DNA from: Rhizobium favelukesii
GTDB lineage: Bacteria > Pseudomonadota > Alphaproteobacteria > Rhizobiales > Rhizobiaceae
Direction of reading: 5' to 3'
NCBI RefSeq assembly: GCF_000577275.2
Contig: NZ_CBYB010000054.1
Span: 1-23,589, forward strand
Length of the DNA stretch: 23,589 bases
The notes beneath the pieces are model-generated. The model was not told the origin of the DNA, made no database searches, and saw only the letters and a program-made list of their open reading frames with translations. The position numbers and the translations under genes are program-made. Positions 1 to 9,400 of the stretch are shown here, piece by piece; position 1 is the stretch's first letter; each line of letters begins with the position of its first letter.

Positions 1-80
1 GATTTTCTACGCACCTTCTGAAGCGCAGTGCTCTCAGGCATGAAGTGTCCACCAAAATAGCTGGACACCAAATCATGTAA

Positions 81-521
81 GATGATGCTCAAAGACTTCA
101 GATTGACGCGACGGCCGACGTCGATATGATCCTTCCTCGAGGGAACGGGCATGTAGCGGCGTGCTTAGAGCCTGGCGTTTCGGTCTCAAGGCTGGCGCTG
201 GAACACGGCGTCAATGCCAATCTCGTTCGAAAATGGATAAAAAAGGCCAAGCAGGTCCGTCCGGTGCCTGCGGCTTCGGCTTTCGTTCCGGTTCAGCTCG
301 CTCCGGGTGGTAACCTGCCAGTGCAGCAGGGTGGCTTGGATATGCACTTCACTTCTGACGGCGATCCGCTGACGAAGCCAGAGCGGATCGACAGGCGGTC
401 TCATGCGGCCAAGGTGAGCGCATTACTGCCGAACGGGGTGAGCCTGACGGTGGAATGCAGCGATGTCGATGGACTGGCGGCGATCATAGGAGCGTTGGGT
501 CATGTTCAAACTGGGCGCTGA
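81..521 (+). pseudogene. tnpA: IS66-family TnpA remnant
   Basis: This is the small accessory protein of an IS66-type element. The readable part has the IS66 TnpA helix-turn-helix stretch (LEPGVSVSRLALEHGVNANL, then KWIKKAKQ) and a C-terminus ending just inside the start of the tnpB frame, which is the usual IS66 arrangement. The same frame is open from about position 81, but the first good ATG of the open stretch (126) lies inside the protein. The text jumps from RGNGH straight to VAACLEPG, where a TnpA normally has a further segment of basic and tryptophan-containing residues, so an internal deletion is likely. An ATG at 82 is in another frame, which suggests an additional frameshift near the true start. 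It is probably inactive. The family call is secure; the exact 5' end is not. Confidence 0.7.
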
Positions 522-831
522 TCTGAAGGTCTACCTGCACCGAGAGCCGATCGACTTTAGGGCGGGCATCAACAGCCTTGCTGTCCAGGTCCAGGAGACG
601 ATGGCGCTGGATCCGTTTGCACCTGCGGTCTTTGCCTTTTGCAATCGCCGTCATGATCGTATGAAGCTCTTGCTCTTCGACCGGCCCGGGTTTGTGGACA
701 AGTTCCGATGGCCCCGGCGTGAAGTGCCGGTCGTTGTGCTGACAACAGAACAGCTTCATTGGATTCTCAACGGCATCGATATCGACGCGATGACCAGCCA
801 TCCGGTGCCGCAATATCAGATCGCCGGCTGA
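502..831 (+). pseudogene. tnpB: IS66-family TnpB, internally deleted
   Basis: This is the IS66 Orf2 protein, an accessory protein needed for transposition in this family. The sequence begins MFKLGADLKVYLHREPIDFR and runs through the conserved FCNRR and KLLLFDRPGF stretches to the TTEQLHWIL motif, so recognition is confident. It is 109 residues rather than about 115-117. The shortfall sits where GFV is followed at once by DKFRWPRR; intact relatives have a short Leu/Lys-rich segment there, so a small in-frame deletion is inferred. It starts 20 nt before the end of the tnpA frame, with AGGAG upstream of the ATG, as is normal in IS66 elements. It belongs to a dead element because the transposase gene that follows is truncated. 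Confidence 0.75.
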
Positions 832-906
832 AGGTGGCGAATTGAGCTGTTGACGCAAAGAGGCGGTTCAGATTCAAGGATCTGATGGTACGGAACCGGC
901 GAACCT

Positions 907-1231
907 GATGTTGCAGCGCTGATGGCGCAGTTGGCGGCAAATGCTGCCGAAATCGCCGCGCTTAAAGCCGAGAAAGAAGCGCTCTCGCGACGGGCCGTCA
1001 AGCTGGAAGAAGAGCTGGCACTCGCAAGGCTCCATCTTTGCTCCGCGTAGCGAAAAGCAATTTTATCGCATCTTCAACGAAGCCGAAGAGGCTACAGACG
1101 ATGATGATGCCGACAGCGAAGAGAGCGACCTCGTTGCTCTTCCGGATACAGGTCTGCCAGCGGTCGAGGGCACAGCAGGAACGAAGCGCGGCCGCAGACC
1201 TCTGCCGGAAGATCTGCCGCGCGAGCGTGTC
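907..1231 (+). pseudogene. tnpC: IS66-family transposase (TnpC) N-terminal fragment, frameshifted
   Basis: This is the first part of the IS66 DDE transposase. One frame (from 907) gives the N-terminal coiled-coil region, with AALMAQLAANAAEIAALKAE and then LARLH, and hits TAG at 1048. The homology continues in another frame from about 1037 with FAPRSEKQF, the acidic stretch DDDDADSEESD, and LPEDLPRERV. A frameshift therefore lies near 1034-1037. After PRERV (about 1231) all similarity to IS66 stops and an opposite-strand IS256 fragment begins. The zinc-binding and catalytic DDE parts are absent, so this cannot encode a working transposase. Confidence 0.75.
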
Positions 1232-1235
1232 TGCC

Positions 1236-1336
1236 CGGCATCTTTGCCAGATAGCGCTAAGAACTTTGGTGACGGCGGCCTTGAGGCCTTGGTGCGCATC
1301 GGAGAGCCGAGACACGATCGCCTGTGCTTTCGGCAA
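1236..1336 (-). pseudogene. IS256 (mutator)-family transposase scrap
   Basis: Read on the minus strand, this stretch gives SRLSDAHQGLKAAVTKVL followed by WQRCR. That is the hallmark of IS256/mutator transposases: the DAHxGLK motif containing a catalytic aspartate, then the WQRCR block. Only about 30 residues remain. The sequence downstream of WQRCR does not continue into the expected HFMRN-type text because the IS66 fragment starts there. It lies between the IS66 relic and the 3' end of the phosphopantetheinyl transferase gene. It is non-functional but marks a recombination junction. Confidence 0.65.
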
Positions 1337-1354
1337 TTTTTCCGCTCCAGTAAC

Positions 1355-2083
1355 CTAAGGCGGGAACGCATGCACTGCCAAATTCTCAGGAGCGACAGGC
1401 CGCGCCGTTACGATCGATCCGATGAAACCACCCTTTGTTGGTAAGTCGTACAGGCGCCAGCAGTGGCTTGCCTGATTGTTTCGAACCCACAGACGCGCAC
1501 CATTGGGGCCAGTCCGTTCAGAGAGTGGAACCACGACCTGCGACAGGGGGTGGGTAAGACCAAGTCCCAGAGCTTTTACTGCGGCTTCTTTACGAACCCA
1601 AAGGCGCAATAGTAGTTCAGGAGCATTCTTCATCGTGCGAAGCCGTCGCCATTCCGCTGGCGACCAAATGGTCTCAAGCCAGCTCCATTCAACGACTTGG
1701 TCGAGGCGTTCGACGTCGATGCCGAGCAAAGGGTGGTGAGAGACAGCGACAAGTGACAGATCGCCGCTCCGGCTCATCGAAAAGAACGGCCCGCCGAGAA
1801 CGTATGGGCGACGCCATTGGCTGTACGCAAATTTCACATCCCAGGGCTCAATCATCAACCAACCTGCCAAGATCCGGCGTAGGGCCACGTGCGCCGCTGC
1901 AAATCTTCGCGCGTCGTGTCGATTCTTCAAACCATGGTATTTTTCCTGCTCTTCGTGATTCAGCCAGGCAAGGCAGTCCCGCCACTGGTCGGGCGCCACG
2001 TTCAGATCAATCTGCCAAATCTTCACCAATTCATTTGAGACCCTTCTGTTTCCGTTGTGATGATTCAACTTTGTCCCCGACAA
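1355..2083 (-). CDS. Sfp-type 4'-phosphopantetheinyl transferase
   Basis: This enzyme transfers phosphopantetheine from coenzyme A to the serine of carrier-protein domains, here presumably the two PCPs of the NRPS upstream. Numbered from the first codon of this call, the motifs are an N-terminal RFAAAHVALRRIL block (60-72), the metal-binding GIDVE (D123, E125), and RLWVRKEAAVKALGLGL with W162 and the KE pair 165-166. These are the Sfp-family signatures, and the length (about 220-242 aa) fits. The usual SHS motif reads SRS (R105), an unusual change at a CoA-contacting position. The start is unclear. The longest frame opens with TTG at 2083, close after the stop of the exporter gene; TTG at 2029 or GTG at 2026, behind an AAGGG, would also leave the enzyme complete. 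It is the last gene of the NRPS-exporter operon. Confidence 0.85.
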   Translation of the reverse strand: MSGTKLNHHNGNRRVSNELVKIWQIDLNVAPDQWRDCLAWLNHEEQEKYHGLKNRHDARRFAAAHVALRRILAGWLMIEPWDVKFAYSQWRRPYVLGGPFFSMSRSGDLSLVAVSHHPLLGIDVERLDQVVEWSWLETIWSPAEWRRLRTMKNAPELLLRLWVRKEAAVKALGLGLTHPLSQVVVPLSERTGPNGARLWVRNNQASHCWRLYDLPTKGGFIGSIVTARPVAPENLAVHAFPP

Positions 2084-2097
2084 GTAGCATTGCCCCC

Positions 2098-3453
2098 TTA
2101 AACGCGAAGCGACCGTTCATCTCTGCTCAAGCGCCGCCACTCTCGATAGAGGACGATCATGGCGATCAGACAAGCAGCAGCCTCACTGAGAACGGTACTA
2201 ATGATGAGACCGTTGACGCCCAGCCAATGCGGCAACACGAGCAGAAGTGGTATCAGGAATAGGCCATGGCGCGTAATTGCGAGCAGCGATGCCCGTGTCC
2301 CTTCGCCCTTGGCCTGAAGCAGCGCAATAGTGACTGCCATTGGGGGAAAGCAAACAAAGGCGGTGAGGAATGCAGCAATTGCGCGTTCCGCAACCGCAAT
2401 AGCTGAGGACTCGCTAACAAACCAGGCCGCCAAAGCATGCGATTGGGCGATGCCTATCAGGGCACACATCGATGAGAACACCAAGCAGAGCGATAAAATT
2501 GCGGTCAATGCCTGCCTCACTCTGTCGCCCCTCCCCGCACCAATGTTGTAGCCAATCGCAGCTTGGGCACCGATGCATAGACCACTGATTGGTAGAGCCA
2601 CTATGAGAAGCAGCCGCGTTGCAACACCCACCCCGGCCAAAATATCGTCGCCAAATGTGCTAGCGATTGAATTGAGTAGCCATATGGCAGCGATGCTAGT
2701 CACACTCGCGAGCACCGCCGGACTTCCTATCGTCAGAATGACACCTGCACGCTCCAATGAACCGGTTTTTGAATGTCCGCCTAGCGTCACCACGCCACGC
2801 GCGGTCGCGAAATGCCACACGTAAAGGGCGGCCGCGGCTGTCTGCGCAATTAGTGTTGCGAGACCAGCTCCTTCGATCCCCAGATCCAATCCGAAGATCA
2901 GCGCGGGATCGAGCAATGCGTTGAGGGCAAATGCAACCATCTGCGTGACCATGCTGAACAACGTGTTCCCCTCGGCCCTCACGATAAAGCCGCAGATCAT
3001 GTTGAATACAAGCAGCACCTGAGCAACCAGGAGCGGGATCAGGTATTCGATCGCGTAGGGCAGCGTGTTGTTGCTAGCGCCAAACCATGTCAGGAGGACG
3101 CTGATGCTGGTTGCGATACTACCAGAAGCCAATATGGCAATGCCCACGCCCAAGACAATTGCTGTCAATGCAAATGCTCCCGCCGATGAATAGTCGGGCC
3201 GACCGAGGCTGCGCGCCACGGTTGATGCTGCCCCAGTCCCCACCGCTTGCCCGACAAGCGTCAGGATCATGGTGATTGGGTATGTAATCGCAAGCGCAGC
3301 TACCGCCTGTGCCCCAAGACGTCGAACGAAGAAAGCATTCAGAAGCTGGTAGGCCGCACAGACGCAAAGCCCCACAATGGTTGGCCCGGCAAGTCTAAGA
3401 ACAAGTGGCACCATGGCATCCTTCTCGATGCGTTCTAACCGGACCGATTTCAT
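2098..3453 (-). CDS. MATE-family multidrug/metabolite exporter
   Basis: This is a 451-residue integral membrane protein with about twelve hydrophobic segments in two similar halves, as in MATE (NorM/MepA-like) cation-coupled antiporters. Typical features are the early PLVLRLAGPTIVGL helix, the QLLNAFFVRRLG loop, GQAVGTGAASTVARSLG in the first half, and the repeat-like GLCIGAQAAIGYNIGAGR in the second half. The ATG at 3453 is preferred over an upstream ATG at 3510 because it has a good AGGAG site 6 nt upstream and the upstream start would overlap the NRPS. It begins 38 nt after the NRPS stop and ends just before the PPTase. From position in the operon it most likely exports the NRPS product across the inner membrane. 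That role is inferred, as MATE substrates cannot be read from sequence. Confidence 0.88.
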   Translation of the reverse strand: MKSVRLERIEKDAMVPLVLRLAGPTIVGLCVCAAYQLLNAFFVRRLGAQAVAALAITYPITMILTLVGQAVGTGAASTVARSLGRPDYSSAGAFALTAIVLGVGIAILASGSIATSISVLLTWFGASNNTLPYAIEYLIPLLVAQVLLVFNMICGFIVRAEGNTLFSMVTQMVAFALNALLDPALIFGLDLGIEGAGLATLIAQTAAAALYVWHFATARGVVTLGGHSKTGSLERAGVILTIGSPAVLASVTSIAAIWLLNSIASTFGDDILAGVGVATRLLLIVALPISGLCIGAQAAIGYNIGAGRGDRVRQALTAILSLCLVFSSMCALIGIAQSHALAAWFVSESSAIAVAERAIAAFLTAFVCFPPMAVTIALLQAKGEGTRASLLAITRHGLFLIPLLLVLPHWLGVNGLIISTVLSEAAACLIAMIVLYREWRRLSRDERSLRV

Positions 3454-3491
3454 CTTAGCTCCTGCTTGATCCAATACTAGGGTCCAATAAA

Positions 3492-6400
3492 TCACGTTTG
3501 TATATTGCAAATCTCTCGAATGACTTCCGTCAGGTTATTCTGCAAATTAGTCGCAATTGACGTGGCCAATGATCCATCAATGCGGGAATAGTTATGCTGT
3601 TGCATTATGCGCAGGCAGCTATTCATTTCGTCGATTGAGTAATCAAGCCAATGGTGTTGATTAAAACTCACGTATTCGCCACACCATAACGGCGCCTCTT
3701 GTTGCCCCAAAAAATGGCGACCACGGATGGCCGCTAGAGGAGCACGGAAATTGATCAGAACACGCGGAGTTGGCAATCGCGCCGCGCGTTCCACCACTCT
3801 CTCGTCAGGATGAAACGCTTGGAGAGCACGCAGGCCGAGGCCAAGGGCGGGTATCCCACGTCGTTGGGCGGCAACGGAGCGCAATTGCGCCATCGCTGGT
3901 TCAGTGCCATCGATCACCAGTGGCATCGGCAAGAGTTCACAGCAGATACCAAGGTTGTTTGATAGATCGACATCGCCCAAGACAGGGGTGCGCAGGGCCG
4001 CAATGTTGTCCACGTAAAGTCCAAGCACTGGCCGATCGCCACCCAATGTCCGTAAAAAGGCCAAAAGAATAAGATCCAGCCCATCTATCCCAGCACGATC
4101 GGAAAATCCCAACAGTGCAGCCGTTTCTACTTGAGGGATGCTGAGAAAACGCGTCGCCTGGGATTCACACAACCACAAGAACTCATCGTTGTCCACTTCG
4201 CCGGCCCGCAACAACGCCTGCATACGACGCGCGCCGACAGGATCGGATGGCGTTGGATCTCCTCCAGATCGCGCCGCCGCTAGAGCCAGTGGCGAACCGG
4301 GGGGCATTAATGCTGCCCACGGTCTGGTTTCCCAGTACTCGAGCTCTTCCTCGGCGCGATCTATCGTATGATTGCGAAGTAGGTTAAGCCATTTGGCTAT
4401 GCCCGCGTGTCCCGTGAGGGCTGTTGGCCTGACCTCTAGGCCAGCCGCCGCAGTTCTATAGAGTCGTTCCAATTCTCCAATTAACAGGCGAAAACCGAAA
4501 GCGTCTGTAAGGAAGTGATGTACGACAATGAATAGCCAACCCCGCTGTGTCTGCGGTTGTCCGCCCTCGAATAGCAACACCTTGAGGAGGGGGGTGCGAC
4601 CGTCGAATTTGAAAGCATACTGCGCATCTTCTGTTTTTTCTGACACGATCCGCTCCCACGTTTCCGGCAAATCAGCGGGGAGTGTGATCCGCTCTAACGA
4701 TAGCGGGTCGTCGGCCGGGAGCGTGCGCACCGGCATGCCGTCTGAGCGAACGAGGCGGGTTCGAAGTATCGGATGCTCATCACCCAGCCGGACAACGGCT
4801 TGCGATAAGAGCGTTCCATCAAGCTCTCCTGCGTTGAACTTCCACAGGCCGTACAAATTGAAGTGCTCACCGTAGCCCATCTGCTGGCTGAAGAAACGCA
4901 TGGTGGGCGAAAATGGGGGGGCCACGTTCTCAGATTTGACGCGATCCAATGTAGTCTCATTGGGCAGAGCATCATCGTGTGCGTCAATGAGACTCGCCAG
5001 ATCGGCTAGTCGGGGGTGATTGTAGAGTTCGCCGACGGTGAAGCGCAAGCCGCGAAGGCTGGCGTCAGATACGCATCGCACACTTAGGATCGAAGTTCCC
5101 CCAAGAGCGAAGAACTCGTCCTCGGCTGAAACCACATCGCAACCCAGCAGACGCTCCCAAATCTCCGCGAGGGCTGCCTCGGTTGCCGTCCGCGGCCTCC
5201 TTCCTTTGCCTTTGCCGGAGGACATCGCAGTTGGCAATGGTAAGGCGCGACGGTCGAGTTTGCCACCTGGATTGCGAGGTAGTTCATCAATGCGCATAAT
5301 GCGTGCTGGCACCATGTATGTTGGAAGTATTTCCCGAATGAATGCCAGAAGGTCGGATTCGCCGGGGAAATCGGCAGTGCCGACCACATAGCCCACGAGG
5401 ACACCACCCCGATCCGGCACGGCATGCAACGCGACCCCGGCATCACTTACGGCGGGGTGCGTGCGGAGCGCATGCGCGACGTCGTCGAGTTCGACACGGT
5501 AACCATTCATCTTGACTTGGTCATCGGCGCGACCATGAAGCTCTAGCGTCCCATCCTCCCGGAATCTGGCAAGATCACCGGTCCGGTAGAGCAACTGGCC
5601 ACCTTTCGTCATATCGAACAGAGCTGTCGATTGCTCAATGTTATCGAGGTATCCAAGACTCAGGCACGCGCCCGTAACGCACAACTCACCCAAGGCGCCA
5701 CGCGGCATAAGTTGCAGCTTCCTGCCTCGCACGCTCAATTGCACATTTGCAAGCGGCCGACCTATAGGAACGCTACGTGCATCAAGGGGAAATGACTGAT
5801 CCACTTGGTACCAGGCGGCATTGGAGCTGCACTCGGTCGATCCATAGAAATTGAAAAGGGTTGTGGCTGGAAACGCGAGCGTCCAGCGCTTGGCGAGGTC
5901 GGGCGGCAGTGCCTGCGTGCTGCTAACGACCAGCCGAAGCGCGCTTGCCGACGGTCCGCCGGTCGCGCGCGCCATGATCAATCCATCTAGAATGGGTGGG
6001 GCGGCGAGGAGGTGACTGATCTTGTGGTTTTCAAGGACGGACAACAGCCGTTCTGGGACGACAAGCTCCTCTCGTGACAGCAAATAAGCTGGAACCCCCT
6101 GCAGCAACGGACCAAAAATTTCCCAGGTGCTTGCGACAAGCGTTGCGGACTTCTGGACCACTGCAACGTCACCGGCAGCGAACGGCAATTCTGACCACAT
6201 CCAGTGCAAACGGTTCAGGCAAGCCGACGTCGGGACGCGCACCCCTCTCGGTTCCCCGGTCGTTCCTGACGTGAAGACGATGTGCAGGATATCATGAGGC
6301 AAGACCGGAAGGGGCAACTCGCCTATCACAGCGGTTCCCGAGAGGGAGTCAAATGAAACCACCTGGCATGGCAAGCCTTCGTAGCATGCCCAGGAAGCAT

Positions 6401-9400
6401 AAACTTCGTTATCAGTCAGCATGACCTTCGGTGATGTTGCCCGTAAGATGCGAACGGCACGAGCTTGCGGCAAGTCGGGCCCTAAGCAGACATATGCGGC
6501 GTGTATCTTCACACAAGCAAGGATCGCCACCAGCGTTGCAATCCCTCGATCTGTCGCGATCGCTATTCGATCACCTTCGTGAGCACCCAGGCCAGCTAAC
6601 CCGTTGGCGACACGATCGACACGGTCGTTCAGTTCAGCGTAGGAAATTCGGCCTTCGTCCCAGAAAAAGGCAATGTGTTCTGGTGTACGTTGCACCTGGG
6701 CCTCGAACAGCTCACGTAAGGTTGCCTTGCAACCAAAATCGCGGCTGGTGTCGTTGAAAGACCCAAGAAATCGCAGTTCATTCTCGCTTAATAAGTCGAG
6801 AGAACGGAGCGGTGCATCGGGCGCTGCGACACATTGCTTCAACGTGTGTTCCAAATTGCGGAGGATTCGCTCGGCTTGAGGTGCCTCGAAGATCTCCTTG
6901 CAATATGTGAGTTGAAGATAGATGCCGTCCCCTTCCTCCTGCGCGTAGAGTGTCAGATCGTACTTCGCGTAGCCCAGCTCCAGTTCACGAACCGTGATGG
7001 TCAGTCCGCCGTCTACGTGCACTTCCTCCGGTTGTTCCGAGTACATGTTGAACATGACCTGAAAAACCGGCGAAATGTTGCTGCGTCGTGCAATGTCAAG
7101 GCTCTCCAGCATTTGACTGAACGGATAGTCGGCATGTGAAATGGCGCCCGATACGGTTTCCTGTACGACCTTTACCAACCCTGCGAAGGTTTCCGCCTCG
7201 GCGACTCTCAGCCGCAGCGGCAGCATGTTGAGGAAGAAGCCAAGGAGCTGCTCAGTGCCGGGGCGCTGCCTAATTACGTGGCGCGCGCCCACTACGACCT
7301 CGTCCTGTCCGGCATGTTGCCCCAGCACGATCGCAAACCCTGCCAGAAGCGTCGCGAATAGTGTTGACCGGTTGTCGGCCGCCACCCGACGAAGCGCGGC
7401 CGTCAGCCCTGCATCCAATCCCAGCCCTTGGGCCTGGCTGGCATATGTGAGGTGTCGGGGGCGGTCGTGATCGCTCGGCAGCTGGAGGAGCGGCAATTCT
7501 CCGCTTAACATCTGCTGCCAGTATGCCCGCTGAACATTGTAGCGTTCAGGGGTGAGATTTCTTGCTTCCCACAGAGCGTAATCGCCGAGGCCAATTTCGG
7601 GCCTCGCTGGCAAAGCTGCAGCGCGGCCCACCGTATGACCCTCGTAGAGGAGTCGCAGATCGCGCGCCAACACCGAAAGGGACCACGCGTCCATGATGAT
7701 CTCATGGGTAGTTAGGTAGAGCTCGTGCCGATCCTCGCTCCTACGAACGAGGGTGGTCCTGAGGAGTGGACCAGTCGACAAATCGAACGGTTGCGCGCTG
7801 TGTTGCCCCTGAATTGCCGCGACATGCTCGGCTTGAGCCGTTGAAGGGAACGGCGAGAGATCTTGGTATTCTAGCCGAGCTAACGGCGCGTCGAAGGTCA
7901 TCAGGGGCTCGCCATCTTTCTCCAGGAATCTCACTCGCAGCGTATCAAAACGGTCGAGCAAACCAGCCCAGGCCGCCTCGAATGCATTACGGTCTAGGGG
8001 ACCCTGAAGATTCACGACCGTCCGAAGGGTGTAATTTCGTGCCTGTGGGTCGAGCTTCCAGAGGAACCATAGGTGAGTTTGAAGAGCTGTAGGCGGCACC
8101 ACTTTCGTCGCCGCCGCAGGAATTCGGACAATGGGAGGCAACTGCGTCTCGTCGCTCTCCTCGATCTTCCGCGCCAACTCCCGGACCGTTGCACAATGAA
8201 GTTGGCCCGGTTGTATCTGGCGACCAAAAAGATGGTGAACCCGATTGGCGAGCAACATCATTCTCAACGAATCGCCGCCCAAATCGATGAAGGCGTCGTC
8301 GAGGCCGACAGGAGCCACACACAGGATCTGCTCCCAAAGATTCGCAAGCCGTCGTTCGATCTCTGATCGTGGCGATACGAAGGCAACATCGGACAGCGGG
8401 CGCATTCCATCTGGAATCGGCAGGCGGCCGTAGTCGAGCTTACCGTTAGAGTTGAGCGGGAGCGTGGGCACTTCAAAAATTTGATCCGGGATCATGTACG
8501 GCGCCAAGTATCGGCCCAGATGCTCTTGCAGATGTCTCAAAGTGCAGTGATCGCGCAAAACGACGAAGGCAATAAGGCGGGGCGGCACAAGATCTGCATC
8601 GAACGCTGACGCACTTTCATCGCAACTTTCCCACCCAAGCTTTTCACGGGCGGTGAGCTTGGTCCGTCGATGTTGGCTTCGATGCAGACCTAAAGCGCTT
8701 CCCGTCACGCCATGGTGGCTGTTGAGAACAGTTTCAATTTCTGCCAATTCTACACGGTAGCCCCGTACCTTGACCTGGCGATCCGCTCGGCCAAGGCACT
8801 CAAGCAAACCCTCGGGCCGCATGCGAGCCAGATCACCGGTCCGATACAAACGGCTGTGGCTCGGCGTGTCGTCGAAGGGATTCGTGACGAAAACCGCCGC
8901 AGTACGCTCTGGGTCATTGATGTAACCCTGAGCAACGCCAGCACCGCTTACGCATAGCTCCCCAATTTCTCCTCTCGATGCAAGTTTCACAGGATCACTG
9001 TCCGGCGTTACAAGGTAAACACGAAGCCCGGGAATAGGTCGCCCGATCGGTACGTAGGTTTCATCAGCGGCTGGCGGCTGTGTTACCAAGTAGTGCGTGA
9101 CGCCGTCGCCGCACTCCGTTGGGCCATAATGATTGAGGATGGGAACTTTCGGATAGTGCGTTAGCCATTTGCGACATAGATCGGGTGGCAGCGGTTCGCC
9201 AACAGTTGAGATGCAGCGCAGGTTCTCAAACTGAGGTGTGCTCTCGCCTTCTGTGGCGACGAGGTAGGCACGCAAGAGTGATGGCACGAACTGAATTACC
9301 GCAATCTTTCGATGGTGCAGAGTTTTCGACAACTGGAGAGGGTCCGCAATGACAGCCGATGGTAAAATGTCGACGCCTCCACCGACCAGCAGAGCTGCCA

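Noticed and set aside
502..831. Intact, active IS66 element at the left edge
   Set aside because: TnpA and TnpB carry internal deletions and TnpC is frameshifted and truncated, so the element cannot be autonomous.
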